64,000 nucleotides of DNA from Neocallimastix lanati (nom. inval.) (Eukaryota; Neocallimastigomycota; Neocallimastigomycetes; Neocallimastigales; Neocallimastigaceae): NCBI GenBank assembly GCA_016946835.1, contig JACVTC010000091.1:569001-633000 (forward strand), written 5' to 3'. This document shows, in pieces, positions 17,601 through 31,300 of this stretch; position 1 is the stretch's first letter; each line of letters opens with the position of its first letter. The notes beneath the pieces were generated by a model. That model was not told the DNA's origin. It made no database searches and was given only the letters and a program-made list of their open reading frames with translations. Made by a program: the position numbers and the translations under genes.

Positions 17601-18850
17601 CAACTCAAGCTATTGAATACTGGTTTAGATGTCTTGATTTAGATGGTGATGGTGTTATTAGTGTTTTTGAAATTGAACAATTTTGGATAGAACAATATCA
17701 AAGAATGATTGAATGGAGAACTGTTGATATTTGGTCTTTTAATGATTTTTTATGTTACCTGTTAGTATATCAAATCACATATATTTAATATTAATATTTT
17801 TTATTTAGTGCTTTTAATTAAAAGTGTTAAATAATAAATTATAATTTTCTTTTTTTTTATAAACAATTATAAATCATATTTTAATTATAATAAAAAGTTT
17901 GGATATGATTCAGCCAGAAAATAAAAATATAATTACTCTTTCAGATTTAAAACGCTCCAAAAACACACCTTTATTCTTTGATATGCTATTTGATATTAAA
18001 AAATATGAAATGCATTTACGATGTATGGATCCATTATTTAGAGAAGCTAATGAAGTTTGGATTGTTGAAGGGATTTCAAGTGATAATATTAATATTGACG
18101 AAGAAGAAAAAAAAATTAAATTAGAGTATGTTAAATAAATATAATAATAATAATAATAATAATAATTATAATAATAATAATAAATTTAATTGTTATTAAT
18201 AAATTATACAGAGGATGGGAAAAATTTGCAGAAAGAACGTATGAACAATTAGCTTATGAAGAAATGCAAGCTCAACAATATCAGTTATCATGTCAAAATT
18301 ATCAAATGCATAAAGGAAAACTTGTAAGTTTTTTCCTATATATTTAAATGTAAATTATATTATAAATGCAATATTAAAATTAAAACGATTGTAATAAAAT
18401 TATAATGAATAGATTTATTTATATATATAATATTAATATATATTAAATTAATACTATATATATATTTATATTTATATATAATAATAATAATAATAAATTA
18501 ATACATATAAAAATAAAAAAATATAAATAATATTAAAAGGGGATATTTTTGTTTATTTTAAATATATTAATAATACCTATATACCTATCATATTTTTTTA
18601 TATAATACAGGTTGATACAAATTATAGGCATCATCGAAATTCAATTTTAGATGAAGATCCTTTTGGCCCTGAAATTATAGATGACTTTTTAGAGGAAGAT
18701 GAAGAATATTCTATTTGTTCTGAAGATGATGGTGAAGAAGAAATGAATTATACTTCATTAGATCAAAATAATTCAAATTTGAACAACAGAAACGTTAATT
18801 TCGATAATTATAAAGATATTGAAGAAAATACCAAAAAATTAAAAATTTAA
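14677..18850 (+). CDS. PP2A regulatory subunit B'' (PPP2R3 family), 12 exons
   Basis: Exons inferred: 14677-15574, 15705-15772, 15876-15956, 16061-16236, 16338-16474, 16604-16669, 16793-16929, 17062-17446, 17571-17760, 17898-18125, 18212-18323 and 18611-18850. All phases agree, giving about 905 residues. The N-terminal 300 residues are Lys/Asn-rich except for the family motif LFLHWISLPNTQKILDKYL. The core is a clear PPP2R3 match in order: TIPRFYFPKG, then HPGLEFLSNMPIFQNRY, FSYKHFYVIYCKFWELDKD, and an EF-hand LDLDGDGVISVFE followed by the ITLSDLKRSK segment. The tail is acidic. B'' subunits bind the PP2A scaffold and catalytic subunits and steer substrate choice, with calcium binding through EF-hands. 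The weakest junction is the donor of exon 2 (GTAGGC). The introns are about 75-290 bp and nearly pure A/T. The start ATG at 14677 is the first in frame. Confidence 0.9.
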
Positions 18851-18871
18851 TATAATCAACAATATAAAATG

Positions 18872-18904
<33 letters not shown>

Positions 18905-19140
18905 AATTAATAAGCAAATAAAAAACAAATAAAATTTAATAAAAAAATATTTTTAATAAATAATATTAATAAATTAAATAAAATCACAATCATTCTAGTC
19001 TCTATATTAAACATCGTTAGAGATTTTAGTTTCAATTTACATAATTTATTATTTATTCTTAAAATTTAAAAAGCGTATTTACTTAATAAATTATTTTTTT
19101 GACATCTACATTTTTTTTTGAACAGTTAATGTATATAATG

Positions 19141-19194
<54 letters not shown>

Positions 19195-19472
19195 AAGTTT
19201 TTTATTTTTTATTTTTATTATTTTTTTTTTTTTTTATTATTTTTATTTTATTATTATTAATTTTATCAATTAAGATAATAATTTTGATTTAACATAATTT
19301 ATTAATTTATTTTAAATAATTTATTTTAAATAATTTATTTTAAAATTTCTTTAAAATTTAAATAAGTAATAATAATAATAATATAAATAATATATAAAAA
19401 TAAAAATACATATCTTACTTATAAATACTCTTTGATAATCTTTATAAAAAATGAAAATTTTTATATTTTTAT

Positions 19473-19507
<35 letters not shown>

Positions 19508-20317
19508 AATAAATTATTAAAATTATACACATTATTTAATATTTTATTTACTTTAAAAATTAAATACATTTTTTATAAAATATGAATGTCACATTAACTT
19601 TTCTTTTTTTATTGTATAGAATATAACCTGAGGCTTATTGTTATTATTATTATTATTATTAGTTTTATACATTAAATACTATAATGTCCTAATTTTCTAG
19701 AATTTTAATAGCAATTTAATTTATAGATGATATTTTCATTATTTTTTTTTTCTCATTACTAATGAAAAATAATTAAATAATCTTAAAAAGAAAAATGAAG
19801 GTTATGAATAATATTAGTTAGTACTATATCTCTTTCTTAATTTTAAAATCTTTATCTATAAGCTCTGGTTATGAAGGAAATATATTAATAATGTTATTCA
19901 ACTATTTATGAAAAGCGTCTTCTTTTCTAGATTTTTTTATGGGACTTATTCTAATCATTTTGTATATTTTGTATATCATTTGATCTACCATTACCAAGAA
20001 TATTGACGACAAAATAGTAAAGCAAATAAAAAATCATACAGATTTGAAGGATAAATTTAATTTAAATAGGCTATAATCAATGAATGTGAAGAGTTAGAAA
20101 CACCTTGACCTCAATATTCATGGAATATTTTTGTGATATTAATATAAAATTTTTTACGAATTTTCTAATTAAATATTTTATAATAAAATTAATTCTAAAT
20201 AATAAAAAAAACTTTATCTTTAAAATGAAATATTTCGATTATATAGTAAGAAATTTTATATACTTTAAATTAAGATATTTTAAGAATAATAAAATAAATA
20301 ATTAAATTATTACATTA
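18851..20317. other. Intergenic with long homopolymers
   Basis: Contains A-tracts at 18871-18900 and 19141-19189 (about 49 A), a T-tract at about 19474-19503, and an ATT run at 19638-19658. Around 19930-20100 a protein-like fragment (NIDDKIVKQIKNHTDLKDKF, plus strand) suggests a decayed gene, but it is too short to name. Confidence 0.55.
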
Positions 20318-20737
20318 ATACCTTGGACAAACACACAAAAAGTTTTTGGATCGATCCCACGACTACCTCTTGAATTTACATAAGACATTTTTCATTTTTC
20401 TAGGGTGTTTTCCCTAATAAATGAAGTTAGATGTTCGCTCGCCATGTCCATGTGTTTCTGTTGTTAAAGTATATAATTGCTAGTACAGAGAGCACTTGAT
20501 CTATGAGAGGATTAGTGATTAGAGTAGTTGTTCCTCCCTCGATAATGGTTCAAGAGATCCCTGAAAAGAAGCCCGTTGTATAAAGCAGTGGATAAGGAAT
20601 ATCTATCATATTAGCCTTGATTAGAGAGATGATTCAACGTCCAAAAGTTATGGTAAAGAATCCATTGAAAGTCTAATCTTTTAGGGTGAGATTAGAGGCT
20701 CCATTGTCCTCCCCTCATATCCAAAAAAAAAAAAAAA
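20318..20737. other. GC-richer island ending in an A-tract (possible retroposed sequence)
   Basis: About 400 bp is distinctly richer in G and C than the surroundings and stops abruptly at a run of about 16 A (20723-20738). The 10-bp string AATTAAATTA occurs just before (20300-20309) and just after the A-tract (20737-20746), as a target duplication would, though in such AT-rich DNA this may be chance. No A-box/B-box pair, snRNA, SRP or RNase P signature was recognised, and all frames carry several stops. It may be a SINE-like or processed-transcript insertion, or an old gene fragment. Confidence 0.35.
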
Positions 20738-21973
20738 ATTAAATTAATAAATTAAATATACATAAAATAAAAAATAAAAATAATTAATAATTAATAATAA
20801 ATAATAAATAAATAATATATAATAAATAATAAATAATAAATAAATAATAAATAATAAATAATAAATAATAAATAATAAATAATAAATAATAAATAATAAT
20901 AAAATAATAAAATAATTAAATTAAATAATAATAAATAATAAAATAATTAAATAATAAATAAATAAATAATAAATAATAAATAATAAATAAATAATAAATT
21001 ATTAAAATTCATAAATAATTAAATTTAAATATTGTAATATATATATTATTTATTAATTTTGGGATTAACAATTTTTTAATTCAATAGTTTATTTAAAAAA
21101 AAATTTTATAAATTTTTTAATATTCTTTTTTATACTGTTATATAGAAATAATTTCATTGGCTTTACTTTAATGTTACTGTATATTGATACCATTAAAATC
21201 CCTATAGTAGATAATAAAATAGTAAAAATTTAAAAATATTTAAATATAAAAATATCAAGTTAACTGGATATATTTATATAATATTAACTATGACATATAT
21301 TTATTCAGTGCATTATCTTAATTATAAAATATTATCAGAATTTTAAATTACATTTTTACTGTATATTAAATAAAATTAACAATAAAATAACAGTATAAAA
21401 CAAGCATAATTTAAATTATTATTTTCCAATATAAAACTTTCCTTATTTTTATATAAAGAAATAATTAAAATAACAAGAAGGAAGGAAAGAACATTTTATC
21501 AAATAATTAATATTTAATTTAATAAATTACAGTATAAAATTTTATATTATAATAAAAAAAATCTAAATTTTGGTATATTAATGAACTATAATATTATAAA
21601 ATAAATTAATATAAGTAAACAATTATAAAAGCAATTTTATTAGTATTTAATTTAATAAATTAAATATATATTTAAGATTAAAAAAGCTACGAAATTTAAA
21701 ATTAAAGAGAAACCTATAATTAAGGGATAAAACAATTCAATTTCTTTATAAATGTTTATATATATTTTTACAAATATTTATAATATTAATAAACAATTCT
21801 AATTTAATATTTATTTATTTTTATTAAAAAAAAATAATAAAATAAAAATATATAAATATTATAAAGGTAAAATATATCTTATACTAAATAATAATTAATT
21901 AATTAAAAATTAATTGTACATTAATAAATTAATTTTTCAAATCAAAATTTAAAGTTAAAAATAAAAATTAATA
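20738..21973. repeat. TAAATAA-type microsatellite and AT-rich upstream region of the Sec2 gene
   Basis: Positions about 20757-21003 are an imperfect array of AAT/TAAATAA units. The rest (21004-21973) is AT-rich and is the presumed promoter region of the Rab GEF gene, with no element that I can name. Confidence 0.7.
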
Positions 21974-22486
21974 ATGAATAATATTAATGATAATAATCAA
22001 GATGATTATACATCTAATAACAATAATATAGAAAGCATATCAAATACAACAAAAATAGAAACTCAAATAAAATCTAATTCCAATGTAAATAATATACCAA
22101 ATTCTATTAATGAAACTGAAAATGAGACAATAGAAGTGAAAAAAGAAGAAAAATTGATTAAAGAAAAAGGGTCTGATATGTCTAACAAAAAGATAATAAT
22201 CGAATCAAGTTTAAAAGTACCTATAAATACAAATGGAAATTTTTTATTTGGTACTTCATCTCAGTCTTCGTTATCGTTATCTACTTCAGCTCTTCCAGTT
22301 GATATATTGGATGAGTTTAATTCGGATACTAGTGAATTTCCATCTGATTTCAAACAAACTACAGACATGTTAATTCATTTAAAAGAAAGAATTTTAGATT
22401 CTTCAAAGAAAATATTAAGTCCTTCAATTGAATCTTCAAATAAATCAATTAATCGTAAGCCATCTTCTATATATTCTGAAGGATCT

Positions 22487-22540
<54 letters not shown>

Positions 22541-24463
22541 CATACAGAAAAACCTTATGTTCCAACTATTAGATATTCAGAAACTTTTCCAAATAAATCT
22601 TATATAGATTTAAATAATAGTAATAATAACCTTAATAATAGTTATACTTCACATAATAATACTTCACAAGAATCAATAGGTTCATCTTATTTCACTGGTA
22701 ATACTATAGTGAATAATGAATCTTTAAATAAATATAGAAAAATATTTGAATATACCGAAGATGAAATAAAATTATTTAATACTATTGAAGAATATGCTCT
22801 TCTTCCAAAAGGAAGAATAAATTCTGGTTTGGATGATTCACTTAGGGAAAATGATAAAATAAATAAATTAAAAGATGAGCAAGTATTGATTTATAAAAAA
22901 TTAAATTCTACTCGTTCAGTTCTTCACAAGGAGATGTTAGCACATGTTAATTGTATAAATGAAAAAGAAGAATTGGAGAAAAAAGTCCAAGAGTTACAAA
23001 ATTCCTTAGAAGAAAAAGAAAAAATAATAGATGAGCTTAAGACTGAATTAAATAACATAAAAGGAAATGCTGAGTCATTAAAAAAAGAAAAACAAACAGT
23101 ACAAGATGAAGTAGAAGATTTAACCAAATCATTATTTGAAGAAGCAAATAAATTAGTTGCGGATGAAGCAAGAAAACGTCATAAAGTTGAAAAAATCAAC
23201 AAAATTATTACAGGCAAATTAAAAGATTCTCAATATCAGTTAGATACCCAAAATCAACAGTTAAGTGAGTTGCGTAAAAAAATGGAAGAAATTAATTTTG
23301 AAAATATAACAAATAAAAAAATGATGGAAGATAATAGGCGTATGGCTGTCATTTCTAGAATTTCTGATGAAGAACAACTTGCCTATGAAGCTAATAATAT
23401 TGATACCTTTTTACTTGCTGAATTTAAAGACTTCATTAGCTCAGCTTTCAATGTTAGAATGAGCAAATTACATAGTATACCATATATGAAAAATTGTTTG
23501 GAAGATGATATTATGCCATGTTTAAGATTCGGTTCAAATCCAAAAATTTCATGGAAAAGGTTAACTGAAGAAATTGCTACTAATTCCCTTTTATTACAAG
23601 AAATATCTCCAAACTCAAAGCCATCATCACCAGAAATGAATCGTCCAGACCGTTCTTCTTCTATTAGTGTTGGTAATTTGAGTAATACTTCAAATTCTTC
23701 AAGTAATTCAGTCCAAAATAATCGTTCATCGATGTGGTCTCGTTTAAGTGTGCAAGCTGGTTTTGGAAGTGGTATTATTTATGATCAAGTGATTAATGGT
23801 TGTCAAGCATGTGGAAGACCAAATACCCACTCAAATCCAATTCGTTTCCAATTTCGTATTGAAAAATATAATAAGAATGGTGAAAACAGCTGGTCACCAC
23901 TTTGTTCCGTTTGTCGCGATAGAATTGTTGCATGCTGTGAATTCTATAATTTCATTCGTCATATTCGTCAAGGCCTTTACACAAATAGAGGTATAGCAGA
24001 ACTTTATTACGAAAACATTCGTTTAAAACGCCAAATGTTCTATGCGCGTGTTGGTGCATTAAATCAAGCAGATTTTGATTACGGTTTCGGAAAATTACCC
24101 AAACTTACTCAAAGTTCAACAACTTATAAACGTTCGCTTTCCATAAGTCAGATAAAATCTGAAAATGGTGGCTCTATTTCCTCAATTACTGGTTCTTTAC
24201 AAACACCTATTACTCATAATAACCCAGAGGTCACCTATCCTTTAAACAATGGTGGAAGCAATGATTCTAATAATAGTTCTAATATACAAGTCAGTGACCA
24301 AGCTAAGATTAATAATAAAGTACTTAATTTAGATACATATAAACCTCAAACTAATAAGAATCATTCATATATACCAGGTACAATACCAAGTACTGACTAT
24401 AATGATAGTGATGATCATACTTCATCAAACGACATAGAAAATACTAATAGTGATATAAATTAA
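21974..24463 (+). CDS. Sec2/Rabin-type guanine nucleotide exchange factor for Rab GTPases
   Basis: A single exon of 829 residues. Residues 1-290 are Asn/Ser-rich and mostly disordered, with about 18 Asn near residue 172-190. Residues about 295-445 are a long coiled coil carrying the Sec2 GEF signature DEVEDLTKSLFEEANKLV, the part that in yeast Sec2 and mammalian Rabin8 opens Sec4/Rab8. Residues about 480-695 form a second conserved domain: FLLAEFKDFISSAF, LEDDIMPCLRF, then CQAC and CSVC pairs, FYNFIRHIRQGLY and a final YYENIRLKRQMFYARVGAL. This corresponds to the C-terminal domain of Rabin-like proteins. The tail is low complexity. The protein is expected on secretory vesicles, promoting polarised exocytosis in a Rab cascade. 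The start is the first ATG of the open frame. Confidence 0.92.
22489..22540 (+). repeat. (AAT)n coding for poly-Asn in the Sec2 homologue
   Basis: A run of AAT triplets in the disordered N-terminal part. It is again nearly pure AAT, indicating slippage. Confidence 0.9.
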
Positions 24464-24758
24464 GGTTAATAATAATAAAAATAATATTATTATATTATTA
24501 TTAATATTATTATTATGATAATGATGATGATTTGAATAAAAAAATGGGGAAAAATAAATAATTTTGTAATAATTTTTATTGTTTTTATTTATTTTTTATT
24601 TTTTTAAACAATTGGTATTTTTTTTTATTAATAAAATCCAATATGAGTATGATATTTATTAGAATTCAAATAATTCAAATAATTTTTATTATTTTATTAT
24701 ATTATTTTATAAAAAACAAATAATTAGAAAAAAAAAAAGATCTTTGTAATTGTAATTA

Positions 24759-24852
<94 letters not shown>

Positions 24853-25180
24853 TTAGCATATATTAAATAGTCAGTTTTTTCAAATAATCTTTGTTTTTAA
24901 TATTATATTATACTTAATTTTTTTTATTTATTTGAAGGAGAGTTAAATTCTATTATAGTTGAATAGCTGAGCTTTTTCTATTATTAAATATATACACTTC
25001 TTATTTATTACAAATTTTAAATACATATATTTTTTTTCTTATAAAATAATAATAATTATTATAGAATAATAATAATTATTAATAAAGGTAGATTAATAAA
25101 AAAAATTATTTTAATAAAATAATAATAATAATAATAATTATTAGCATTATTAATATTAGAATAAATTTATTATACAGTAA
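24464..25180. other. 3' flank of the Sec2 gene with an (ATT)n run
   Basis: AT-rich flank. An ATT microsatellite of about 100 bp lies at 24754-24853. No gene seen. The outer end of the copia LTR probably lies in the right part, but its exact edge is not visible. Confidence 0.6.
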
Positions 25181-25364
25181 AATCATACACTAAACGTAAC
25201 CTTTATATGATACATCATGTGATTTATAAATGTGATATAGTTTACATAAAATAAATTAAAAATAAATTAAAAATGCATTAACATAGATTTATGTTATGCA
25301 AAACATGGAAAATTATAATAAATAAATAAATGAATAAAATAGATAAATAAATGGGTAGTTCACA
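25181..25364 (-). mobile_element. 3' LTR (inner end) and polypurine tract of the Ty1/Copia element
   Basis: On the minus strand the coding part is followed by a polypurine tract (GAGGGGGAG, plus 25365-25373) and then TGTGAACTACCC, which marks the LTR start at plus position 25364. Only this inner edge is firm; the outer end of the LTR could not be placed because no second copy is in the window. Confidence 0.55.
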
Positions 25365-28300
25365 CTCCCCCTCAAATTAGATTTATTTGTAAAAAATCTT
25401 ATTTGTAAAATTTAAAATTTTTGTCCCATTTGTGTTTTTTGTTAATATATCTGCTAGCATATTATTGGTGTCTATATATTCTAATTTAACAATTTTCTTA
25501 TCAATATTATCTTTATTAAAATGAAATCTAATGTCTATATGTTTTAATTTAGTATTTATTTCACCATTTTCTATCGTTGTTTTGCTAGCTAAATTATCTG
25601 TGTATATTGTAATTATTTTATTATAATTTATTAGTTCTTTTAATATATTTCTTATCCATAAAATTTTCTTTAAATTTTCAGATGTACTTATGTATTCTGC
25701 CTCGGCAGTAGATGTAGCTACACAAGATTGCTTTTTAGAAATCCAACATATTGGTGAATTTCCCATCAGAATTATTCCTCCAGAAGTAGATTTTCTGTCC
25801 TCTAAGTCACCTCCAAAGTCTGAATCAGTATAAGCTTTAATTTCTCCCATACCGTCATATATAATCTTTAAATCTATGGTAGAATTAATATATTTGAATA
25901 TATTAATTATTTTGTTCCAATCAGATATTGTGGGACATTCACATTTTCTTGCGGCCTTATTTACTGCGAATGCTATATCGGGTCTAGTGCATTTTGATAG
26001 GTAAATTAATGATCCTATCGCACTTTTGTAGGTCGTGATATTAAAAGGATTTTTATTTTCTGATTTTATATTATCACCAGTGCATGGTGTATTTCTTTTT
26101 CTTGTGTTTTTTATATTAAATTTATTTAATAAGTTTTCTATAAAGCCCTTTTGAGAAATAGTATATTTATTATTTTCTTTTTCCACTTTTATTCCTAAAA
26201 TATATTCTACAGGACCACAGTTAGATACTTTAAATTTATTTTTTATCTTTTTTATTATATTTGTAATAATTTTGTCTTCTCCTGAAATTATCATGTCGTC
26301 CACATATAAGCCTATTAAACATTTTGTTTTATTTTTAATGGAATATTTAAATATGCATTTTTCTGATAAAATTTGTTTAAAACCTAGTTTTGTTAAGAAT
26401 TTTGTTATCGTTTTATTCCACTGTCTACCTGATTGTTTAAGTCCATAAAGAGCCTTGTTAAGTTTCCAATATCCCCTCCCAAAGTTGCTATCTCCTTTGG
26501 GAATGGTAGTGTAAATGTCACGATCCAATGGAGCATTGAGATATGCAGCTTTGATATCCAATTGGTAGACATTCCAACGAAATTTGGCGGATAGGGCAAA
26601 AATAGTTTTAAACCATCAATATTAAGAGTAGGAGAATAAGTGAGTTCATAATCGATGCCATATTTTTGTTTAAATCCACGGGCAACAAGTCGAGCTTTAT
26701 ATTTAATAATATTGTTGTTGGCATCTTTCTTAGTAGCAAAAACTCACTTAGTAGTTATAAGATTTTTATTTTTTGGAATATGTTTAACAAAAGTCATGAT
26801 TTTGTTATTGTAAAGATTATTAAGTTCGTCGTTTATTGCATTGATCCAATTTGATTTATTAGGACAATTAATAGCTTCTGTATAGTTGTTTAGAGTATCC
26901 ATGAAAACAGAAGCAATCATCTTATTAGTATTATAGTGATTATCTTTAAATCGAGAATTAGGATAAGTATTAGAAAAATCAGGAATTGAAGAACTACGTG
27001 GTCTTTTTCTTAATGGGTTAGAAGTAATTTCAGTCATTTTAATATCAGAATGAGAAGTATTAATATTATTGGAAGAATCAGACATATCATAATCTCTATC
27101 ATTAATTATAGAATTAATAATTGTGTGGTAGTATTCAGGTGAATTAGATTCATGTTCCAGGCAAGATTTGTGGTCGGGGGATGAATTATTTTTAGAGTTA
27201 TTAAGAGAAGAATTTTTAAAATTTTCAGTGGTATTTTTAACAGTTTTAATCCCCTCCAAACTAGGACTATCATTAGTAAAATTTTTGTTATTAAAATGAT
27301 TGCATTGAGTACTATCAGTAGAAGAAACATTACTATTAAGATAATGAGAGTTATCATTGTTATTAAGTAAAATAAGCTCATCATTATTAGAAGAATTGAT
27401 GACATAATTATTTTCATCATTTTGAAAAATTTTTTCATTAATAAAATTTTTGTCATTTTTTGAAAAATTTTTCTCTTCCATAGTTTTATGATTATCATCA
27501 ATATGTTTATGTGAAATATCCTTATAATCATCAATATCATGTGACTTATTAACCTTTAAATTTAAATTATTATTTGATTTATTAATAGCATTATTAGAAT
27601 TTAATATAAATTTATTAATATTAGCATTAAATTGAGAATTATCTTCCAATAATTTTGCAGGAAAATTTTTGTTGATTTTTGAATAATTTTTATTAATAAA
27701 AATTTTTTCATTTTTAGAAAATATTTTATGAAGAATTTTGTCATTTTTTGAAGAATTTTTATTATTAAAAATTTTTTCATTCTTGTAAGTATTATTTTTT
27801 GAATTATTCATATTATCTGAAATATTATTTTTACTCATTTCTTTATCTTTTATTGTTATTGGTTTTTTATCAATATTTTTATTAATTGTAGGAGTATCAA
27901 CAATAGAAGTGGACGGTGTGACAGGATTATTTTGTTTTGGAGTTATATCTTCATATATTACTTCTTTTCCTTTTCTACTTTTTTTAACGGGATTAATACT
28001 TTTAAGAAATTCATTAGAATTGAATTTCTTAAATTTGAAATTTGAAATTTCAGGATCACAATTATTATAATTCAGGATATTATTGGAAATAGAAGGTAAG
28101 TCGTCAATATTATTTTCATTATTATTAATTATTTTCTTTCTTTCTTTGTTTATTTCATAAGTAAAATCGAATGTATCTCTACTAAATAATTTGTTATTAT
28201 TATTATGAATAAATTTCGAATTATATTCATCAATAAAATTTTTAGAATTCATTTTAGTGTCGTCTTTATATGAATTGCTTTTAGTGTTTTCTTTATTTAT

Positions 28301-31300
28301 GGTATTGTTGTGTTTATTATATATATATTTATTATTATCTCTTGTTATGTTTTTATCTATATTATTGTCATGAAAATAATATATATCGTTTAAGTTAGTT
28401 ATAATATTTTTATCATTCCTTTTATTATAATTTAAATTTACTTTAATAATATCTTTTATGGTCAGATTTTTATTATTATATTTATCGTTTAAGGTATATT
28501 TTTCTATATCCAAATTAACTTCTTTATTATTAGAATATACTCCTCTTTTTGAGATATCATTATCCTTATTTATTGATTTTTCCGTTATATTATCGATATT
28601 TTCTTTGTTATTTAATTTATTATTATTTTTTACATTATTGTCCTCAAGATTTTCATTATTGTTATTAATATTTTCTGGTAATATATCGTTATAAATATTT
28701 GTATTATTATTTCTTTTTTCATTTTTGATCTCTTCTTCAACTGCTTTTCTTTCATTTATATCTTCTTCTCTGTTTCTAACATTATTATGGTCATTTTCAA
28801 TTTCCATATTAATATTTTCCATATTTTCATTTTCATTTTCCATATTGATATTTTCTTCAATATTTATTTCTTCAATATTTACTTCTTCATCTACATTATG
28901 TATTTCTTCATTATTTAATTCTTCTTCAACATTATGTATTTCTTCATTATTAACTTCTTCAACATTATGTATTTCTTCATTATTAACATCTTCTTCCACG
29001 TTATTTATATATTCGTTATTATTATTGTTTATGTCTTCCTCAATGTTTTCTTCTGGAATTAAATTTCTTTCTTCTCTATTGTTAATAATAGGTCCCATAT
29101 TATTCCCGTTTAGGTTTTCAAAGGTAAAATAAGGATCTTCCTTTGATGTATTTTTATATTTGAAATTTGAAGGTTCATTTTCTAGACATTCAACTTCTCT
29201 AACGTGGTGGATATTTAAATCTTTTTCATCCATAACTATATATGAGTAGGTCTGATTATCGAAACCAAGAAATATTCCTTTTTTCGCGTTTGGTGCGAAT
29301 TTTGGTTTATGTTGGGTAAAATCTTTATAATAGCATACGCAACCAAATGTTCTTAAATGTTTTATAGATACATTTTTATCTTCAAACACTTCATCTGGAA
29401 TTAAGTTATTGTTTCCAGAATGTGGTATTTTGTTATAAATATAACAAGCTTGTTTAATGGCATATTCCCAGAAATTTTCAGACATACCTGCCCAATGTAA
29501 GAGTGTAATAGCTGCATTCACTAAGGTTTGATTAATTCTTTCTGCCTTTCCATTAATTTCGGGGTTATATGGTGCAGAATATAGTTTTTCTATACTATAT
29601 TCTTTACATAATTTGTTAATTTTCTTATTTTTATATTCTTTACCCCCATCGGTTCTAAATTTTTTAATTGATAATTCTTTGAACTGATTATTTAAATATT
29701 TAAAGAAGTCAATAATAATATCTGGTGCCTCAGATTTGGATTTCAGAGTGAAAATCCAAACTTTTCTTGAAAATTCATCCATAAATGTAATAAAATATTT
29801 TTTATTATCTATGGAAGGATTTACAGGTCCAGAAATATCAGAATGTATAACTTCTAATTTTTCCTTAGCTTTGGGTGGTTCACCATTATGTGTTATTCTT
29901 TTCATTTTTGAGATTTTACAATCTATACATAATGGACTTTTAATATTATGCATTTCTAAATATTTGTTTAAATTATTTTGGTAGAAGTGGCCCAATCTTC
30001 TATGCCATATTTCTTTGCTTATATTATCAGTTTTATCTACTGATAATATTTCTTTCTTTTTAAAGCTATTATTGTTTGCTTTATATAAGACTTCCATTTT
30101 GAATTGATTATAATTATTGGATTCAAAGTATCCAATATGTTTATTCTTTATATTTCTTAATTCTAACCTTACTTTTTCATCATTTAAGGGTTTAATAATT
30201 GATATATGCCCAGTTTTACTAATTCTATGGCGCTAAAGAGATTTTTGTTTACCTTTTCTGAATATAATACTCTTTTTAAATTAAATTTATAATCGTTTAT
30301 ACAAAATTCATAAGATCCATATCCTTCAAATTCAATTACAGAATTATTAGCACAACGTAAGTATACTTTTTCCTTTTTAAAGTCCTTCAAAAAACTTTTA
30401 TTGGTAATTATGTGTTCATATGCACCTGTATCGTAGTACCATTCATGAATTTCTTCAAATTCTTCTGTTTCCTGCATATGATTTACTGAATTTATGTATT
30501 TGTTTACACTATTAGGACTATCTTCATCTGTTGTGTTTTCATTTTCAATTATCTCAACCAGATTTACATCTTTTTCTATCATTGGCCTAATATCATCGAA
30601 GTTAATATCATTTTTGTAGATATCTTCGCTTTCATTAAATGATTCTATTAAATCTAATGATGGTATTTTTTCCATCCTTCTTTGCTTTGTGTTGCTTTGC
30701 CTCCCCTTATTGTTTGTTTTATTTTGGTTTTTAGGCTTAGTGTTATAACGACATTCTCTTGTAGAATGTCCTCTTTCTTTACAGATATGACAGAAAGGTC
30801 TGTTATCTTTCTTCATATTTGTTTTACTTTTCTTTTTGTTGATTTTATGATTCCTATTTTCTTTATTTTTGTTTCTATTATGGTAGGATAATAAATCAAC
30901 ATCCATTGGGTCATTGTAGTAATCAATTTCATTTTTATCCCAATTTTCTAAATATGACCTAGCAGAAATTCTTTCCTTTATGTAGTCATATAATTCATTC
31001 GCGGTAGTATTCAAAGTAACGTTTATAAGAATTTTAAAATCATCTGGTAGAATATTGTATATGTACTTTAATTTTTCTCTTTCGGAGATGATTACATTTG
31101 CTTCTTCCATTTCTCCAAAGATTTTCTTAACTTCATTGGCAGTCTTCATAATCTGGCTTCTATCATTTGCTTTTAAATTACTTAATTTTTTGAGCCAGTA
31201 CTCGGTGTCATTATTATTGTCACCGAACATTTCCTTAAGTTTTTCAAACATTCTGAAGCTAGATGTTGTTCTATTTACTTCAGAACTGATCTTCGTTTCC

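Noticed and set aside
20105-20305. Plus-strand frame of 66 residues rich in Phe, Ile and Lys
   Set aside because: Composition is that of random AT-rich DNA.
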